A stretch of DNA of 64,000 bases from Symbiodinium natans (Eukaryota; Sar; Dinophyceae; Suessiales; Symbiodiniaceae), in NCBI GenBank assembly GCA_905221605.1, contig CAJNDS010002396.1, positions 12,501-76,500 of the forward strand, given 5' to 3'. A model generated the notes under the pieces. That model did no database searches. It worked only from the letters and a program-made list of their open reading frames with translations, and was not told the origin of the DNA. A program made the translations under genes and the position numbers. Every line of letters starts with the position of its first letter. Position 1 is the first letter of the stretch. This document shows positions 13,101 through 20,560 of this stretch, piece by piece.

Positions 13101-16100
13101 AACCCTAAACCCTAAACCCATAAACCCTAAACCCTAAACCCTAAACCCTAAACCCTAAACCCTAAACCCTAAACCCTAAACCCTAAACCCTAAACCCTAA
13201 ACCCTAAACCCTAAACCCTAAACCAAACCCTAAACCCTAAACCCTAAACTCTAAACCCTTTAAAACATGAGCCCTCAGCTTGGAATCCCCCCCCCTCCCA
13301 CAAACCCTACCGCCAGGTCGAAGAGTACTTCTCCCACCGTCTGGGCCAGCAGCCCCGGGGGGTCTTGTCTTTTGGGGGGCTGAAGGGTTTTAGAGTTTAG
13401 GGTTTGGGGTTTAGGGTTTCCGGTTTAGGGTTTAGGGTTCCCCAGCTTCCTAGGATGTTTTCGGAATTCAGAGGGGGGGCTTAAGGTTTCCGTGGGCTTA
13501 AGGTTGCTGGATATGGTTTGTTGGCCGATGGCTTCAAGCTGTGCTTGGGTGTTCAGAAGAGGCGGGAGTCTACCTTTAAAGGGAGCCCTTCAGCAGAGCG
13601 CTGAGGCTTTTTCAGGTTTTCGGCACCAGGGTCTCGGGTTTGGGGCTTCATTCCCCAAAACCCTAATTTCCTGAGCCTTGAAATCTAAAGAACGTTGAAG
13701 GTGTTTTCGGACCTAAGCCCTGAACCCTAAAGGGTTGAACCCTAAAGGGTTTTTAAAGACCTAAACCCTCAACTCCACAAGGGGGAAACTCTCAATCCCG
13801 AAGCTTGTTCAGCCCAAGCTCTCGTGATTGCGCCCTGTCAGGCCCCCAAACCCTAAACATGGCCATTGGCGGGCTCCCGAGACAGAGCGGACGTACATTC
13901 CACAGCACGGTGATAAGAAAAACCTCTGGGCAGGACAAGGGGTCCGTTGCTAAGGCCTGCAGGCTTTACGGCCGCCATTCTGGAGCAAGGCGCCGGCACT
14001 TGGCCAGCGCTGTTTCCAAGGACGTGCTGAGGACACGGCTTCTGTCGGATGTGGGCTCCAAAAGGTCACGGCGAAGGGCATGTTGAACCCTAAACCCTAA
14101 ACCCTAAACCCTAAACCCTAAACCCTAAACCCTCAACCCTAAACCCTGAACAACCCCAAACCCTAAACCCTAAACAACCCCAAACCCTAAACCCTAAACC
14201 CTAAACCCTAAACCCTTAGACCATCCCTCCCGAGGCAGCCGGAGATCACCTGCTCCTTGCGAAAGGCCTCGAAGAAAGGCGGGCAGGGAACCTGGGTGCT
14301 AGGATACCCCGTAGTGCCCTTAGGGTTTTAGGGTTTAAGGTTTAGGGTTTAGGGTGTAGGTTTAGGGTTTTTAGGGTTTAGGGTGCTAGGATGCCCAGTA
14401 GTGCCCGTAGTCCCTTTTTTGGGGGGTCGGTTCCCTTGTAAACCCTTTCCGCAAAGAAGGGCACCCGTTTTAATCTTGGGATACTGGGGAACCTGGGTGT
14501 TTCAGCATTGGGGACGTAGTGACGGAAGGCTTGGGGTTGGGTTTAGGGTTTAGGGGTTTAGGGGTTTAGGGGTTTAGGGGTTTAGGGGTTGAGGGGTTGA
14601 GGGGTTGAGGGGTTGAGGGGTTGAGGGGTTGAGGGGTTGAGGGGTTGAGGGGGGCTCAGAGGTTTAGGGATTTAAGGGTTCCGGGCTAGTTTGGGTGTTA
14701 AGGATTTCAGCAGGTCCGGGTTTCAGGTTTTCTTCTTGGCAGGCAACCGGAAGAAGGTGCAGCCCTACGGTCCTCTCTTGTGCTCTCTACCTCCCAAGCC
14801 AGCGTTGTCCACGCTCTTAGAGGGTTTACTCGAAGCCCCAAGCCCCACAACCCCCAACCCCCAGACTGTACTAGGGCTTCTAGGGAATTAGGGAATTGGG
14901 TCCTTATATAGAACCCTGTAGGGTACGTACTTCCCTCCCCTATGACTCCAAGATTGTAAGCCTGAAATCCAAGCCCTTGCTTATCGTCCATCCATCGACG
15001 GTGCCCATATCGAGCCACAATGCCCACGACCTTGGCCCTCAACCTTCGACCCTCAGCAAGCCAAAACCTTAAACCCTAAACCCGAAACCCGAAACACGAA
15101 GCCTGGCAAGGCCTCATCGATGAGTACGCGCTGCACCTCATAGATGCACTGACGGCGCCAGTGGAGGCCTGCTCGGAAGGGTTGAAGATTTTTTTGACCC
15201 TCAACCCAAAGACCTATACCTCACCCTCAACACCCAATGGAAAGTTGATGGCTTCGTTGTCAGGCTGCAGTCAGGCGGCCAACAGATTTTGGGTTTACGT
15301 TCAGATTTGTTGCTTAGAGAGGTTTAGAGGATGGAAGGGCAGATACCCACCCCCCCCCCCCCCATGCCAAAGGGAAAGGAACGCCGGAGGGGTCTCCAGT
15401 TTGGATGAGTTGTCGGATGTATGTGAAACTCTTGGCATAGACCCAGTAGGGAGTTGTAAGTAAGCCGGGTTGACGTAGTCTGCGTAACCCTATTCTGCAA
15501 ACCTCCGCTGAATGTAGAGTGCCAAGCTGCCCGCATACTTAGAAAGGTCAAAGGTTTACTCCACCTATATCTCAGGCCGGATGTTATGAGCCATCTTCGC
15601 TTTTGATCAACCAACGCTGAAAACTTAAGGATGTGGCTGCTTTTGCCTGTATGTATATAGTAGTAGGTGCTGAGATGTTTAGGGCTTGCGCTCCATGGCT
15701 TGGTGTTTAGGTGTTTAGGGTCAAGAGGCTTCAGGGTTTGACGGGTATTCGGTGCACAGGTTCGATTTTGGGGCTTCTAGGTACGGGGACTCTTCAGGCT
15801 CAGGGTTACATGCCCCAGTGCCCTAAACCCTGGACCCCAGCCGAGCAAGGCTTTCATGCTTCTTTGATGACAGCATGCGCGGCCTTGCAGCCTCTTTGAG
15901 CTTTCAGATTTAAATGATTTGAGGGGTCGGAACATCCCTAAAATGCTCGGCCGGCGCAGGCACGGGCAAGCGCCGCGGAGGTAAGGGTACAGCAGCTTGG
16001 GCCGCAACTGTGGGGGCTGTGTTGCATTAGGGGTTAGGGTTTAGGGTTTAGGGTTTCAGGTTTAGGGTTTAATAACATGACGTCGGGAACTCTCAGTACG

Positions 16101-16283
16101 AGTTCGTGGGTTGGGCTGCTGTTGGCGCATGGGCTTCGGTGTTTCCATGCTTGGGAGACCCTGCCCTGCACTTAGAGGTTTTATCATGGCCAAACCCGAA
16201 GCTTCGCACGCAGGCCCTTCATGAAGGCCGCGATCATTGAGATGGAGAAGTTCGCTGGGCACATCGCGGACACCCGCAGTTGA
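1036..16283 (+). CDS. AGC-like Ser/Thr protein kinase gene, 25 micro-exons, 5' end outside window
   Basis: The gene encodes a protein kinase that would transfer ATP phosphate to Ser/Thr residues. Proposed join: 1036-1100, 1780-1851, 2089-2129, 2694-2732, 3476-3527, 3930-3964, 4620-4672, 5465-5524, 6681-6707, 7312-7367, 7789-7870, 8185-8236, 8430-8477, 9040-9084, 10011-10067, 10695-10742, 11264-11304, 12377-12441, 13317-13361, 13963-13989, 14239-14302, 14506-14528, 15111-15156, 15960-15980, 16214-16283. The parts total 1234 nt, which is one base completing a split codon plus 411 codons with the stop, and the frame holds at all junctions. Catalytic landmarks appear in the correct order, and both lobes are complete. 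The hinge and the CGTP activation-loop ending resemble AGC kinases; the subfamily is not determined. All key residues (glycine loop, beta3 Lys, alphaC Glu, RD, DFG, APE) are present, so it should be active. Donors are 14 GC, 5 GT and 5 GA. About 8% of the span is coding. Exact edges of exons 1, 2, 14 and 23-25 are least certain. Confidence 0.85.
1115..1435 (+). repeat. Degenerate tandem repeat, about 45-60 bp period
   Basis: Repeated units begin with GAGTCCAGACAGTTTA and continue with GGCTTTTTAGGGCTTTCTTAGGG. At least five imperfect copies occur directly after exon 1 of the kinase gene. The unit contains TTTAGGG-like cores. Confidence 0.75.
1780..1851 (+). CDS. Kinase exon 2 (N-terminal region)
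   Basis: After acceptor TTACAG the frame reads LPESPEAFGSAAFHVFGR. Phase 1 at both ends agrees with the neighbouring exons, and the donor is GA. There is no domain match. Confidence 0.45.
1985..2066 (+). repeat. CCCTAAA array (C-type), upstream of kinase exon 3
   Basis: About eleven heptamers of CCCTAAA on the + strand, one with a substitution, end 22 nt before acceptor GCCAG. Confidence 0.9.
2089..2129 (+). CDS. Kinase exon 3 (N-terminal region)
   Basis: Reads FLFSTGVGERMAE from acceptor GCCAG to a GC donor. It has phase 1 on entry and phase 0 on exit. It fits the chain but has no domain match. Confidence 0.45.
2213..2349. mobile_element. MITE-like inverted repeat, family A, copy 1
   Basis: Terminal inverted repeats start TTGGGATGTTCCCCCTTATA and end in the complementary order (GGGGAGCATTCCAA). 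The inner arms carry AGCAGTCCTT and AAGGACTGTTAGTATA. TTTAGGG heptamers (2248-2285) sit inside the element, making it longer than other copies, which are about 100 bp. Confidence 0.8.
2694..2732 (+). CDS. Kinase exon 4 (helical linker)
   Basis: Reads VLEADQRLAEALL in phase 0 between acceptor CCCCAG and a GT donor. It is probably an amphipathic helix before the catalytic domain. Another open frame exists (starting FWKPTNDWQR), but only phase 0 joins to both neighbours. Confidence 0.5.
3476..3527 (+). CDS. Kinase exon 5: start of catalytic domain
   Basis: Acceptor CGCAG, reading EQPVQLTALRTQARGLY, GT donor, phase 1. It leads directly into the glycine loop of the next exon, so the final residues should form strand beta1. 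Upstream is CCCTAAA; downstream is TTTAGGG. Confidence 0.7.
3930..3964 (+). CDS. Kinase exon 6: glycine-rich ATP loop
   Basis: A 35 nt exon reading VLGAGAFGKVFK, which is the GxGxFGxV nucleotide-binding loop. The acceptor is GGGAG and the donor GC. The preceding phase 1 base G completes the Val codon. Confidence 0.9.
4620..4672 (+). CDS. Kinase exon 7: beta2-beta3 with catalytic Lys
   Basis: Reads VQDVASAEVYALKRHGC; the ALK motif supplies the ATP-anchoring Lys of strand beta3. The donor GT at 4673 leaves phase 2. The codon AG|G joins to the alphaC exon. Confidence 0.88.
4683..4770 (+). repeat. TTTAGGG array (G-type) directly after kinase exon 7
   Basis: Five tandem TTTAGGG units, then a degenerate block and further units, begin about 10 nt after the donor. 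Confidence 0.9.
5186..5460 (+). repeat. CCCTAAA array (C-type), about 275 bp, ending at acceptor of kinase exon 8
   Basis: More than 30 heptamers, mostly CCCTAAA with CCCTAAG, CCCTACA and CCCTGAA variants. The array runs to within a few bases of the exon acceptor at 5463-5464. Confidence 0.95.
5465..5524 (+). CDS. Kinase exon 8: alphaC helix
   Basis: Reads LQRRDRASKFAIREAQALH. The Glu of REAQAL sits where AGC kinases have the alphaC Glu that pairs with the beta3 Lys. The donor is GC in phase 2. Confidence 0.85.
5549..5673. mobile_element. MITE-like inverted repeat, family G
   Basis: Termini GTACTTAGTAGCCCAG and CTGGGCTACTAAGTG are inverted copies about 125 bp apart. Related fragments with CCCAGTAGTGCCC or CCCAGTGGTGCCC occur near 14310, 14390 and 41610. 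Confidence 0.7.
5688..5785 (+). repeat. TTTAGGG/TTCAGGG array (G-type) in the intron after kinase exon 8
   Basis: Mixed TTTAGGG and TTCAGGG units with small interruptions, on the donor side of the intron. Confidence 0.85.
6681..6707 (+). CDS. Kinase exon 9: 27 nt micro-exon, HxFIV motif
   Basis: Reads RSSHAFIVR, equivalent to the HPFIV segment between alphaC and beta4. The GC donor is followed within 3 nt by TTTAGGG. The frame is in phase 2 at both ends. Confidence 0.85.
7312..7367 (+). CDS. Kinase exon 10: beta4, beta5 and hinge
   Basis: Reads LIHIFQTQSYYALLMELC, matching the FQT...L(Y)LVMEYC pattern of AGC kinases with the gatekeeper and hinge. The donor is GC in phase 1. Confidence 0.88.
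7789..7870 (+). CDS. Kinase exon 11: alphaD-alphaE linker
   Basis: Reads DKSLNACILDHVSSSGRV followed by EGLPEDVAR. The final LPEDVAR corresponds to the conserved start of helix alphaE. At 82 nt it is the longest exon of the gene; the donor is GC in phase 2. Confidence 0.85.
8185..8236 (+). CDS. Kinase exon 12: alphaE helix
   Basis: Reads RYAACITLALDYLHQQK, the typical ALxYLH end of alphaE before the catalytic loop. The donor is GC in phase 0. Confidence 0.9.
8430..8477 (+). CDS. Kinase exon 13: catalytic loop
   Basis: Reads VVFRDLKPDNVLVTFQ. It contains the catalytic Asp, the Lys of subdomain VIB and the Mg-binding Asn. The residue before RD is Phe, where kinases usually have His or Tyr. 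The donor is GA in phase 0. Confidence 0.92.
9040..9084 (+). CDS. Kinase exon 14: DFG motif
   Basis: Reads DNLAKLADFGLARSL with an intact DFG. Two GA donors are possible (after 9084 or after 9099), both in phase 0. The shorter form gives a normal DFG-to-APE distance of 27 residues, so it is preferred. Confidence 0.88.
9163..9374 (+). repeat. (TATG)n microsatellite
   Basis: About 50 tetranucleotide units with small GCATG, GAATG and GGTT interruptions, inside the intron after the DFG exon. Open frames here (in both strands) are repeat artefacts. Confidence 0.97.
9846..9990 (+). repeat. CCCTACA array merging into CCCTAAA (C-type)
   Basis: About eleven near-perfect CCCTACA heptamers pass into CCCTAAA units, ending 20 nt before the acceptor of the activation-loop exon. 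Confidence 0.93.
10011..10067 (+). CDS. Kinase exon 15: activation loop to APE
   Basis: Reads ALSPYSSTVCGTPRFMAPE. The CGTP and APE motifs are those of AGC kinases. The Thr/Ser just before CGTP is the likely activation-loop phosphosite. The donor is GC in phase 0, followed by G-type repeats. Confidence 0.92.
10695..10742 (+). CDS. Kinase exon 16: acidic insert after APE
   Basis: Reads VYDEPKFIDSEDDEAE. It follows APE in phase 0 and adds an acidic insert before alphaF that is longer than in standard AGC kinases. The acceptor is GAAAAG; the donor is GC. Confidence 0.75.
11264..11304 (+). CDS. Kinase exon 17: start of alphaF
   Basis: Reads EHAIKRVLSRDWYA. The Asp of DWYA is the conserved alphaF Asp. 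The GC donor splits the Ala codon, and the next exon completes it. Confidence 0.85.
12377..12441 (+). CDS. Kinase exon 18: alphaF helix
   Basis: Reads LGCCLLLMLLGQDGGSLAE, completing DWYALGCxL across the intron. The donor is GC in phase 1. Confidence 0.88.
12476..12545 (+). repeat. GGGTTTCA tandem array (G-type variant)
   Basis: Eight tandem octamer-like units of GGGTTTCA pass into GGGTTTA. It lies on the donor side of the intron. Confidence 0.9.
13026..13260 (+). repeat. CCCTAAA array (C-type), about 235 bp
   Basis: More than 30 near-perfect heptamers, upstream of the acceptor of kinase exon 19. Confidence 0.97.
13317..13361 (+). CDS. Kinase exon 19: alphaF-alphaG loop
   Basis: Reads RRVLLPPSGPAAPG in phase 1. 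It is equivalent to the basic/Pro segment after alphaF. The donor is GT in phase 1. Confidence 0.7.
13963..13989 (+). CDS. Kinase exon 20: 27 nt micro-exon
   Basis: Reads FTAAILEQ, a helical segment that joins in phase 1 at both sides. The donor is GC. Confidence 0.6.
14239..14302 (+). CDS. Kinase exon 21: alphaH-alphaI region
   Basis: Reads GDHLLLAKGLEERRAGNLG, resembling the LIxxLLExDPxxRLG signature of subdomain XI in AGC kinases. A GA donor in phase 2 gives a continuous frame. Confidence 0.75.
14506..14528 (+). CDS. Kinase exon 22: 23 nt micro-exon
   Basis: Reads IGDVVTE between acceptor TTCAG and a GC donor. It is accepted because phase 2 entry and phase 1 exit match both neighbours. 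Confidence 0.55.
14540..14655 (+). repeat. TTTAGGGG then TTGAGGGG octamer arrays (G-type)
   Basis: TTTAGGG passes into TTTAGGGG and then into about eight TTGAGGGG units. This shows stepwise replacement of the repeat unit along one array. Confidence 0.92.
15111..15156 (+). CDS. Kinase exon 23: C-terminal region
   Basis: Reads LIDEYALHLIDALT. The donor may be GC after 15156 (phase 2, preferred) or GC after 15166. It probably forms a helix at the end of the C-lobe. Confidence 0.55.
15960..15980 (+). CDS. Kinase exon 24: 21 nt micro-exon
   Basis: Reads HGQAPR between acceptor GCGCAG and a strong GTAAGG donor, in phase 2 at both ends. It is too short to support on its own; the splice signals and phase are the evidence. 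Confidence 0.45.
16214..16283 (+). CDS. Kinase exon 25: C-terminal exon with stop
   Basis: Acceptor CGCAG is followed by PFMKAAIIEMEKFAGHIAD, then T-R-S and TGA at 16281-16283. A GA donor inside (after 16268) would allow further exons, so the stop is probable but not certain. Confidence 0.55.
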
Positions 16284-17600
16284 AAACTTTTCTGGTGGCC
16301 AAACAGCCTCCAATAAACGAACGTCCGCTTTTTAAAACTTTAATTTGACCCAACGTGCTGTAGAGACTTTGCACGCAGCTGCAACGTGAATACCCTTTTC
16401 CAGTCGGAAAGTGGCCCTTCTTGCCGTAGCCGGACCCCATTCGCGCGCTTCGCACGCAAATGGCGATGTGAGATCGTGGTGCGGCTTGCACGTGGTATGC
16501 TGGGACCTTGAAACGAGGGAGCAAGGCTTGGGAGTTCTGTCACATGACTGACGAAATTTGTATGTCGAAACCGTACGGTTGGGCCCCCTTTCCAGCTAGC
16601 TCTTCCTTGCAGGCTGCAGAATGCTGCCCAGGGCGTACAGAAGCACTGCAGATGCAACGTCCTTTGCGGACCCTGACTTTTGAATGGGTTGAGGGTTTAG
16701 GGTGTTTAAGGTTTAGGGTTTTTCAGTTTAGGGTTTAGGGCTATCAGGTGCTGAAGGCTGAATCGTTGGGATTGGGAGCATTCCTCAGAAGGAGCCGAAT
16801 AAGCCCCAGCAGAAGTCCTACTCTACATCTTTATTGCCGTGCAGAGAAGGCCCGGAGCCTTCCGAATTCCCAAAAGAGACTACTTCTTTCCCCCCAACCC
16901 TCAGCCCTCAGCGCTCAACCCTCAACCCCAAACCGAAAAGCCTGGATGACACTGCGAGGCTTCCTAGGTACCCTGCAGAGAGCAAGGCTTTGGGTTCACA
17001 AGGTAGCAGCTATTTAGTCACTTCTCTAAATTTAGGGTCCCTTTTTGAGGCTGCCATGATAAGGCACGCCCTAACCTAATGTTTAGGGTTCCCTAAGAAG
17101 GGGCTGTAATTTTGAGAATGATCATAGATCATTTTAGGATCCTGGGTCCTCTTTTGCGGACACTTGCATCGGTTCTGCGGCACAGTTTTTCAGCCTATCC
17201 GCGTACGCTGTGCTGCATAGTGCTAATTCAAGCAGATTCCGCACCCTGCCAGTTCTTGTGCCGGCGAAATGGCCAGTCTCGGATTTAGGGTTGGCAGTAG
17301 GTTTAGCGTTTAGGGTTTTAGGCTTCAGCCAACACCGAAAACTGCCAATCTCGGATAAGCTGCCGGGACCCTCCACCCTATACTCACGGTTTAGGGAATC
17401 AGAAATAGGTACCTCAAACAGCCTTAGAGGGGAAATATGTCTTAAATATGTTGAGCCAACATCCCTGATTATCTGATTCTCCACTCGATACCAGAAATTA
17501 GGTTTGGCCTTGGGGAAAGGGGAACTGTGTCGCATCTAGCTTTGCAAAAAAAGGTTCTGGGAAGGGGCTTAAAGCACTTAGCCCTGTACAAGTTCCAGCA
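16284..17600. other. Region without a supported gene downstream of the kinase stop
   Basis: It holds G-type repeats at 16684-16740, scattered short open frames on both strands and no recognisable domain. An alternative last exon at 16620-16680 is possible. It probably contains the kinase 3' UTR and spacer. Confidence 0.4.
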
Positions 17601-17652
17601 GGTATGCGACCGAAGAGAGGCAATTTCGGGATGCCCAGATGCTTCTCATTTT

Positions 17653-17737
17653 GGGGGTTTCCGAAACCAGGGGTATTTTGTTCGGGTCCTGATTATAAGG
17701 GAATCCTACTATGTGGGGGTCTAGATTAGGGTCCCCC
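17653..17737. mobile_element. MITE-like inverted repeat, family B, copy 1
   Basis: It shares the core TTATAAGGGAATCCTACTAT with copies at 39431, 50998 and 54364. The left end reads GGGGGTTTCCGAAA. Confidence 0.7.
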
Positions 17738-17739
17738 TA

Positions 17740-18030
17740 CCCTAAAGCCTAAACCCTAAACCCTAAACCCTAAACCCTAAACCCTAAACCCTAAACCCTA
17801 AACCCTAAACCCTAAACCCTAAACCCGAAACCCGAAACCCGAAACCCGAAACCCGAACCCCGAAACCCTACAACCCGAAACCCTAAACCCTAAACCCTAA
17901 ACCCTAAACCCTAAACCCTAAACCCTAAACCCTAAACCCTAAACCCTAAACCCTAAACCCTAAACCCTAAACCCTAAACCCTAAACCCTAAACCCCAACC
18001 CAAAACCCTCTAAACCCTAAACCCTAAACC
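17740..18030 (+). repeat. CCCTAAA array with embedded CCCGAAA block (C-type)
   Basis: About 40 heptamers. Positions 17824-17865 switch to CCCGAAA for about six units and then return to CCCTAAA. Confidence 0.96.
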
Positions 18031-18129
18031 CCTATTTCGTAAACCACCTTTCCGGTTTCGACCGGCACCAGATCTGGCGGTGCTCCATGGTTGCCAGCCA
18101 TGCCGCCTGAACTTCGGTCAAAGCCAGCC

Positions 18130-18236
18130 CTCAAACCTGAACCCTAAACCCTAAACCCTAAACCCTAAACCCTAAACCCTGAACCTTGAACCCTGAACCC
18201 TGAACCCTGAACCCTAAGAAGGCTTCCAACGAGGAG
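18130..18236 (+). repeat. CCCTAAA/CCCTGAA array and possible micro-exon
   Basis: CCCTAAA changes to CCCTGAA (18175-18217). A 16-20 nt island follows (18221-18236, AAG acceptor then A-S-N-E-E), and then the repeat turns into GGGTTTAGGG. By the polarity rule seen in the kinase gene this island should be an exon, but it is too short to prove. Confidence 0.4.
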
Positions 18237-20278
18237 GGTTTAGGGTCTAGGGTTTATCTAGAGCCCCAGCCACACTGAGAGATCCCAAGCACCCCAAACT
18301 CGTGAAAGATCCAGCCGCCCCCCCGCCCCTCCCCTCCCCGGCCAAGCCCTAGGGACCCAAACCTCAAGCTTTTCGTGGTTGCTGTACCTCCATAGCTTAA
18401 ACCGGGGTGGAAATGGCCAATAGCTAGCCTTCTTGCGATAGGACTTCAGGAGTTGGCCCTTTCCGCAGGCCAACGTTCAGAACTTACCCTGGAATTCAAT
18501 CCCTAAACAAATCTAAGCCCTAAACCCTCAACCGTAAACCGTAAACCCTAAACCCTAAACCCTGAACCCTGAACCCTGAACCCTGAACCCTGAACCCTGA
18601 ACCCTGAACCCCAGCCTTTTGTACTCCCTGAGTGCTTTTTTCTACTCTTAGGGTGCCACAAAACCCTAAACTCCAGATCCTAAACTCGGGGTCTAAGGGG
18701 TGACTGCAGCCTTCGTTCATGTTAATGGGGCTTTAAGTGTCTAGGGGTGTAGTACGTCTCCATGACCCCTGAGCGCGCAGCAAACAGAACACTGCGAAGG
18801 GCGTCGACTGTCAAAATCTGGGTTTTGGGATGTAGGTCTCATCTTTCAGTGGTTAGGGATATCGGTTTCTGGGTTCACTAAAGCCCTTGTTTTTTTGTGT
18901 TGTTTTTGGCTTGACAATGGAGCAGGCTCATGGAGATATTAACCTTTAGGCTGCCTGATTGAATCATGCAAGTTACTTGAGGAGTTCCCAGGAGAATCGC
19001 TCCTTTTTTGCTGTCTCGCGACGAATTGTGCTCGTGGGGGAACTGAGTGCGCGCCAGCTAGCTCGCCTTCAAACGGGCTCGACTGGCCTGCCGCACAGCA
19101 GACCTTCTAATTCAGAATCAAGCGGCGACCTCCTTGTCAAAACTCGGAAACATGCCGTTTGACAACGTCTCCGGTGACTGCAAGGCCACTTATGCTAAGA
19201 GTCAGCTCCCCCAAGCACCAACACCCTCCCCCACCCCCTCAAATACCCTAAGGCCCTCCTTGTCCCTAACGGGCCTGTTCGACCTTATACCCCAAGCTTA
19301 GGCCCTAAACCCTAAACCCTAAACCCTAAACCCTAAACCCTAAACCCTAAACCCTAAACCCTAAACCCTAAACCCTAAACCCTAAACCCTCAACCCTGGG
19401 TTTAGAGGTCCGAGATCCTGCTCTCGGTAGCTTTGTGGCATGGGTGCCCGCGGCTGAAAGGTCATAGAGCAGCACCGAGTTAGACAAGTGGTTTGTGAGG
19501 CTTAGTAGGGTACTTAAGGGCCTTCAATGCAATTAGGGCTTTTTGGGGCATGTAGAGTATGGGGCCTATAAGGCTTAAGGATGAACAAGGCATTTGCTTA
19601 GCACTTGGGTTTAGGATGGTTCAGGCTTTGGGGTTGCAATCGCTGGTTGCCCTCCTAAGCACGAACCACCCCTGCCACCCCTCCCAGTCCCAACCCCCCC
19701 CCCCCTCGATCCTAAACCCTAAAGCCTAAACCACACCCTCAACCCCAAAACCCCCAAAACCCCAAGCTCTAAACCTAAACCCCCCACCCCCCCCGCCCCC
19801 CTCCGAACCCGAAAAACCCGAGGAACACCAGGAACAGCAGTGTGCCCTTGACTTGCATACACGGGGCCTTTTGCCTTGACGGGGGCCCTGGGCGCAGGGC
19901 AGCGGTGTCGGTGCTTGGAAGGTTTAGTAATTTGGGGTTTAGGGTTACTGGACCCCAAAGGACACAACTTCTAGCCAGTCATTATTCTGGCGAGGCTGCA
20001 TCGTAAGGGGTTTCGGATATAGGGCTTGTGCGGTCAACCCTAAATCCTAAACCTTAAAGACTTCATGGGGTGAGGGTAGTCTTCCGTCTGGCATTTCCGG
20101 CTGACATGTGCAAGACTAGCAGTTTAGGGTTTAGAGGGTGTTAGGGTGTTAGGGCTTGGGGTATAGGGTGCAGGGTCTCGGGTTTCGTTGATGGGCTCAT
20201 ACCTCTACAAGAACGAATGTTGCCCCTTGCAAGCCCCGTACTGCAGCCTCTGGTGCCTTCGCTGGCCGTGTGCAGTAG
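18237..20278. other. Exon-poor stretch with heptamer arrays
   Basis: It includes a CCCTGAA array at 18555-18612, a CCCTAAA array at 19302-19396 and non-repeat DNA at 18720-19300. I cannot assign any reading frame here with confidence. The short open frame at 18959-19162 on the + strand lacks a recognisable motif. Confidence 0.35.
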
Positions 20279-20305
20279 TGCCGCATTTTCTGCAAGCACG
20301 TACAG
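20279..20305 (+). CDS. Candidate micro-exon with two Cys
   Basis: Reads CRIFCKHVQ after acceptor AGTAG and before a GA donor. It resembles the CxxC exons found near 55.5 and 59.4 kb, but the Cys spacing is three residues. Weak support. Confidence 0.22.
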
Positions 20306-20472
20306 GACGAGCGGACGCCGAGGAGGGGACCCTCCAAGGCGTAGGCTAGGCCTTCCTCAAAAAGGGTCTGATTGTGAGTCATAGGGTCATAGGGCTTAGT
20401 GTTTAGGGACCGGGGCTTCAGGCTTAGGATGCTCTTCTTGATGCTCCTTTCCGGCATAAGAAGCCTTCGAAA

Positions 20473-20560
20473 GCGAAGCCTCCTCGCTCATCTGCGGCAG
20501 GCGGGGTGTGTCAGGGAGGGCTGCTGCTGGTGACCCGCAGGGAGGTCGAGGGCACGCCTA
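20473..20560 (+). CDS. Candidate exon, unknown product
   Basis: The open frame reads KPPRSSAAGGVCQGG and continues LLLVTRREVEGTPSAP. Codons are GC-rich like the kinase exons. Ends and frame are not fixed by neighbours. Confidence 0.35.

Noticed and set aside
13026-13260. Chromosome end (telomere)
   Set aside because: Arrays are short, interstitial, in both orientations, and lie inside a kinase gene. None is terminal.
15850-15900. Exon reading LSCFFDDSMRGLAASL
   Set aside because: The sequence is protein-like and the acceptor is good, but no GC, GT or GA donor gives the phase needed by the next exon, so it was left out of the kinase join.
18959-19162. 67-codon open frame on the + strand as a gene
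   Set aside because: No motif, no polarity-type repeats on the correct sides, and no convincing neighbour exons.
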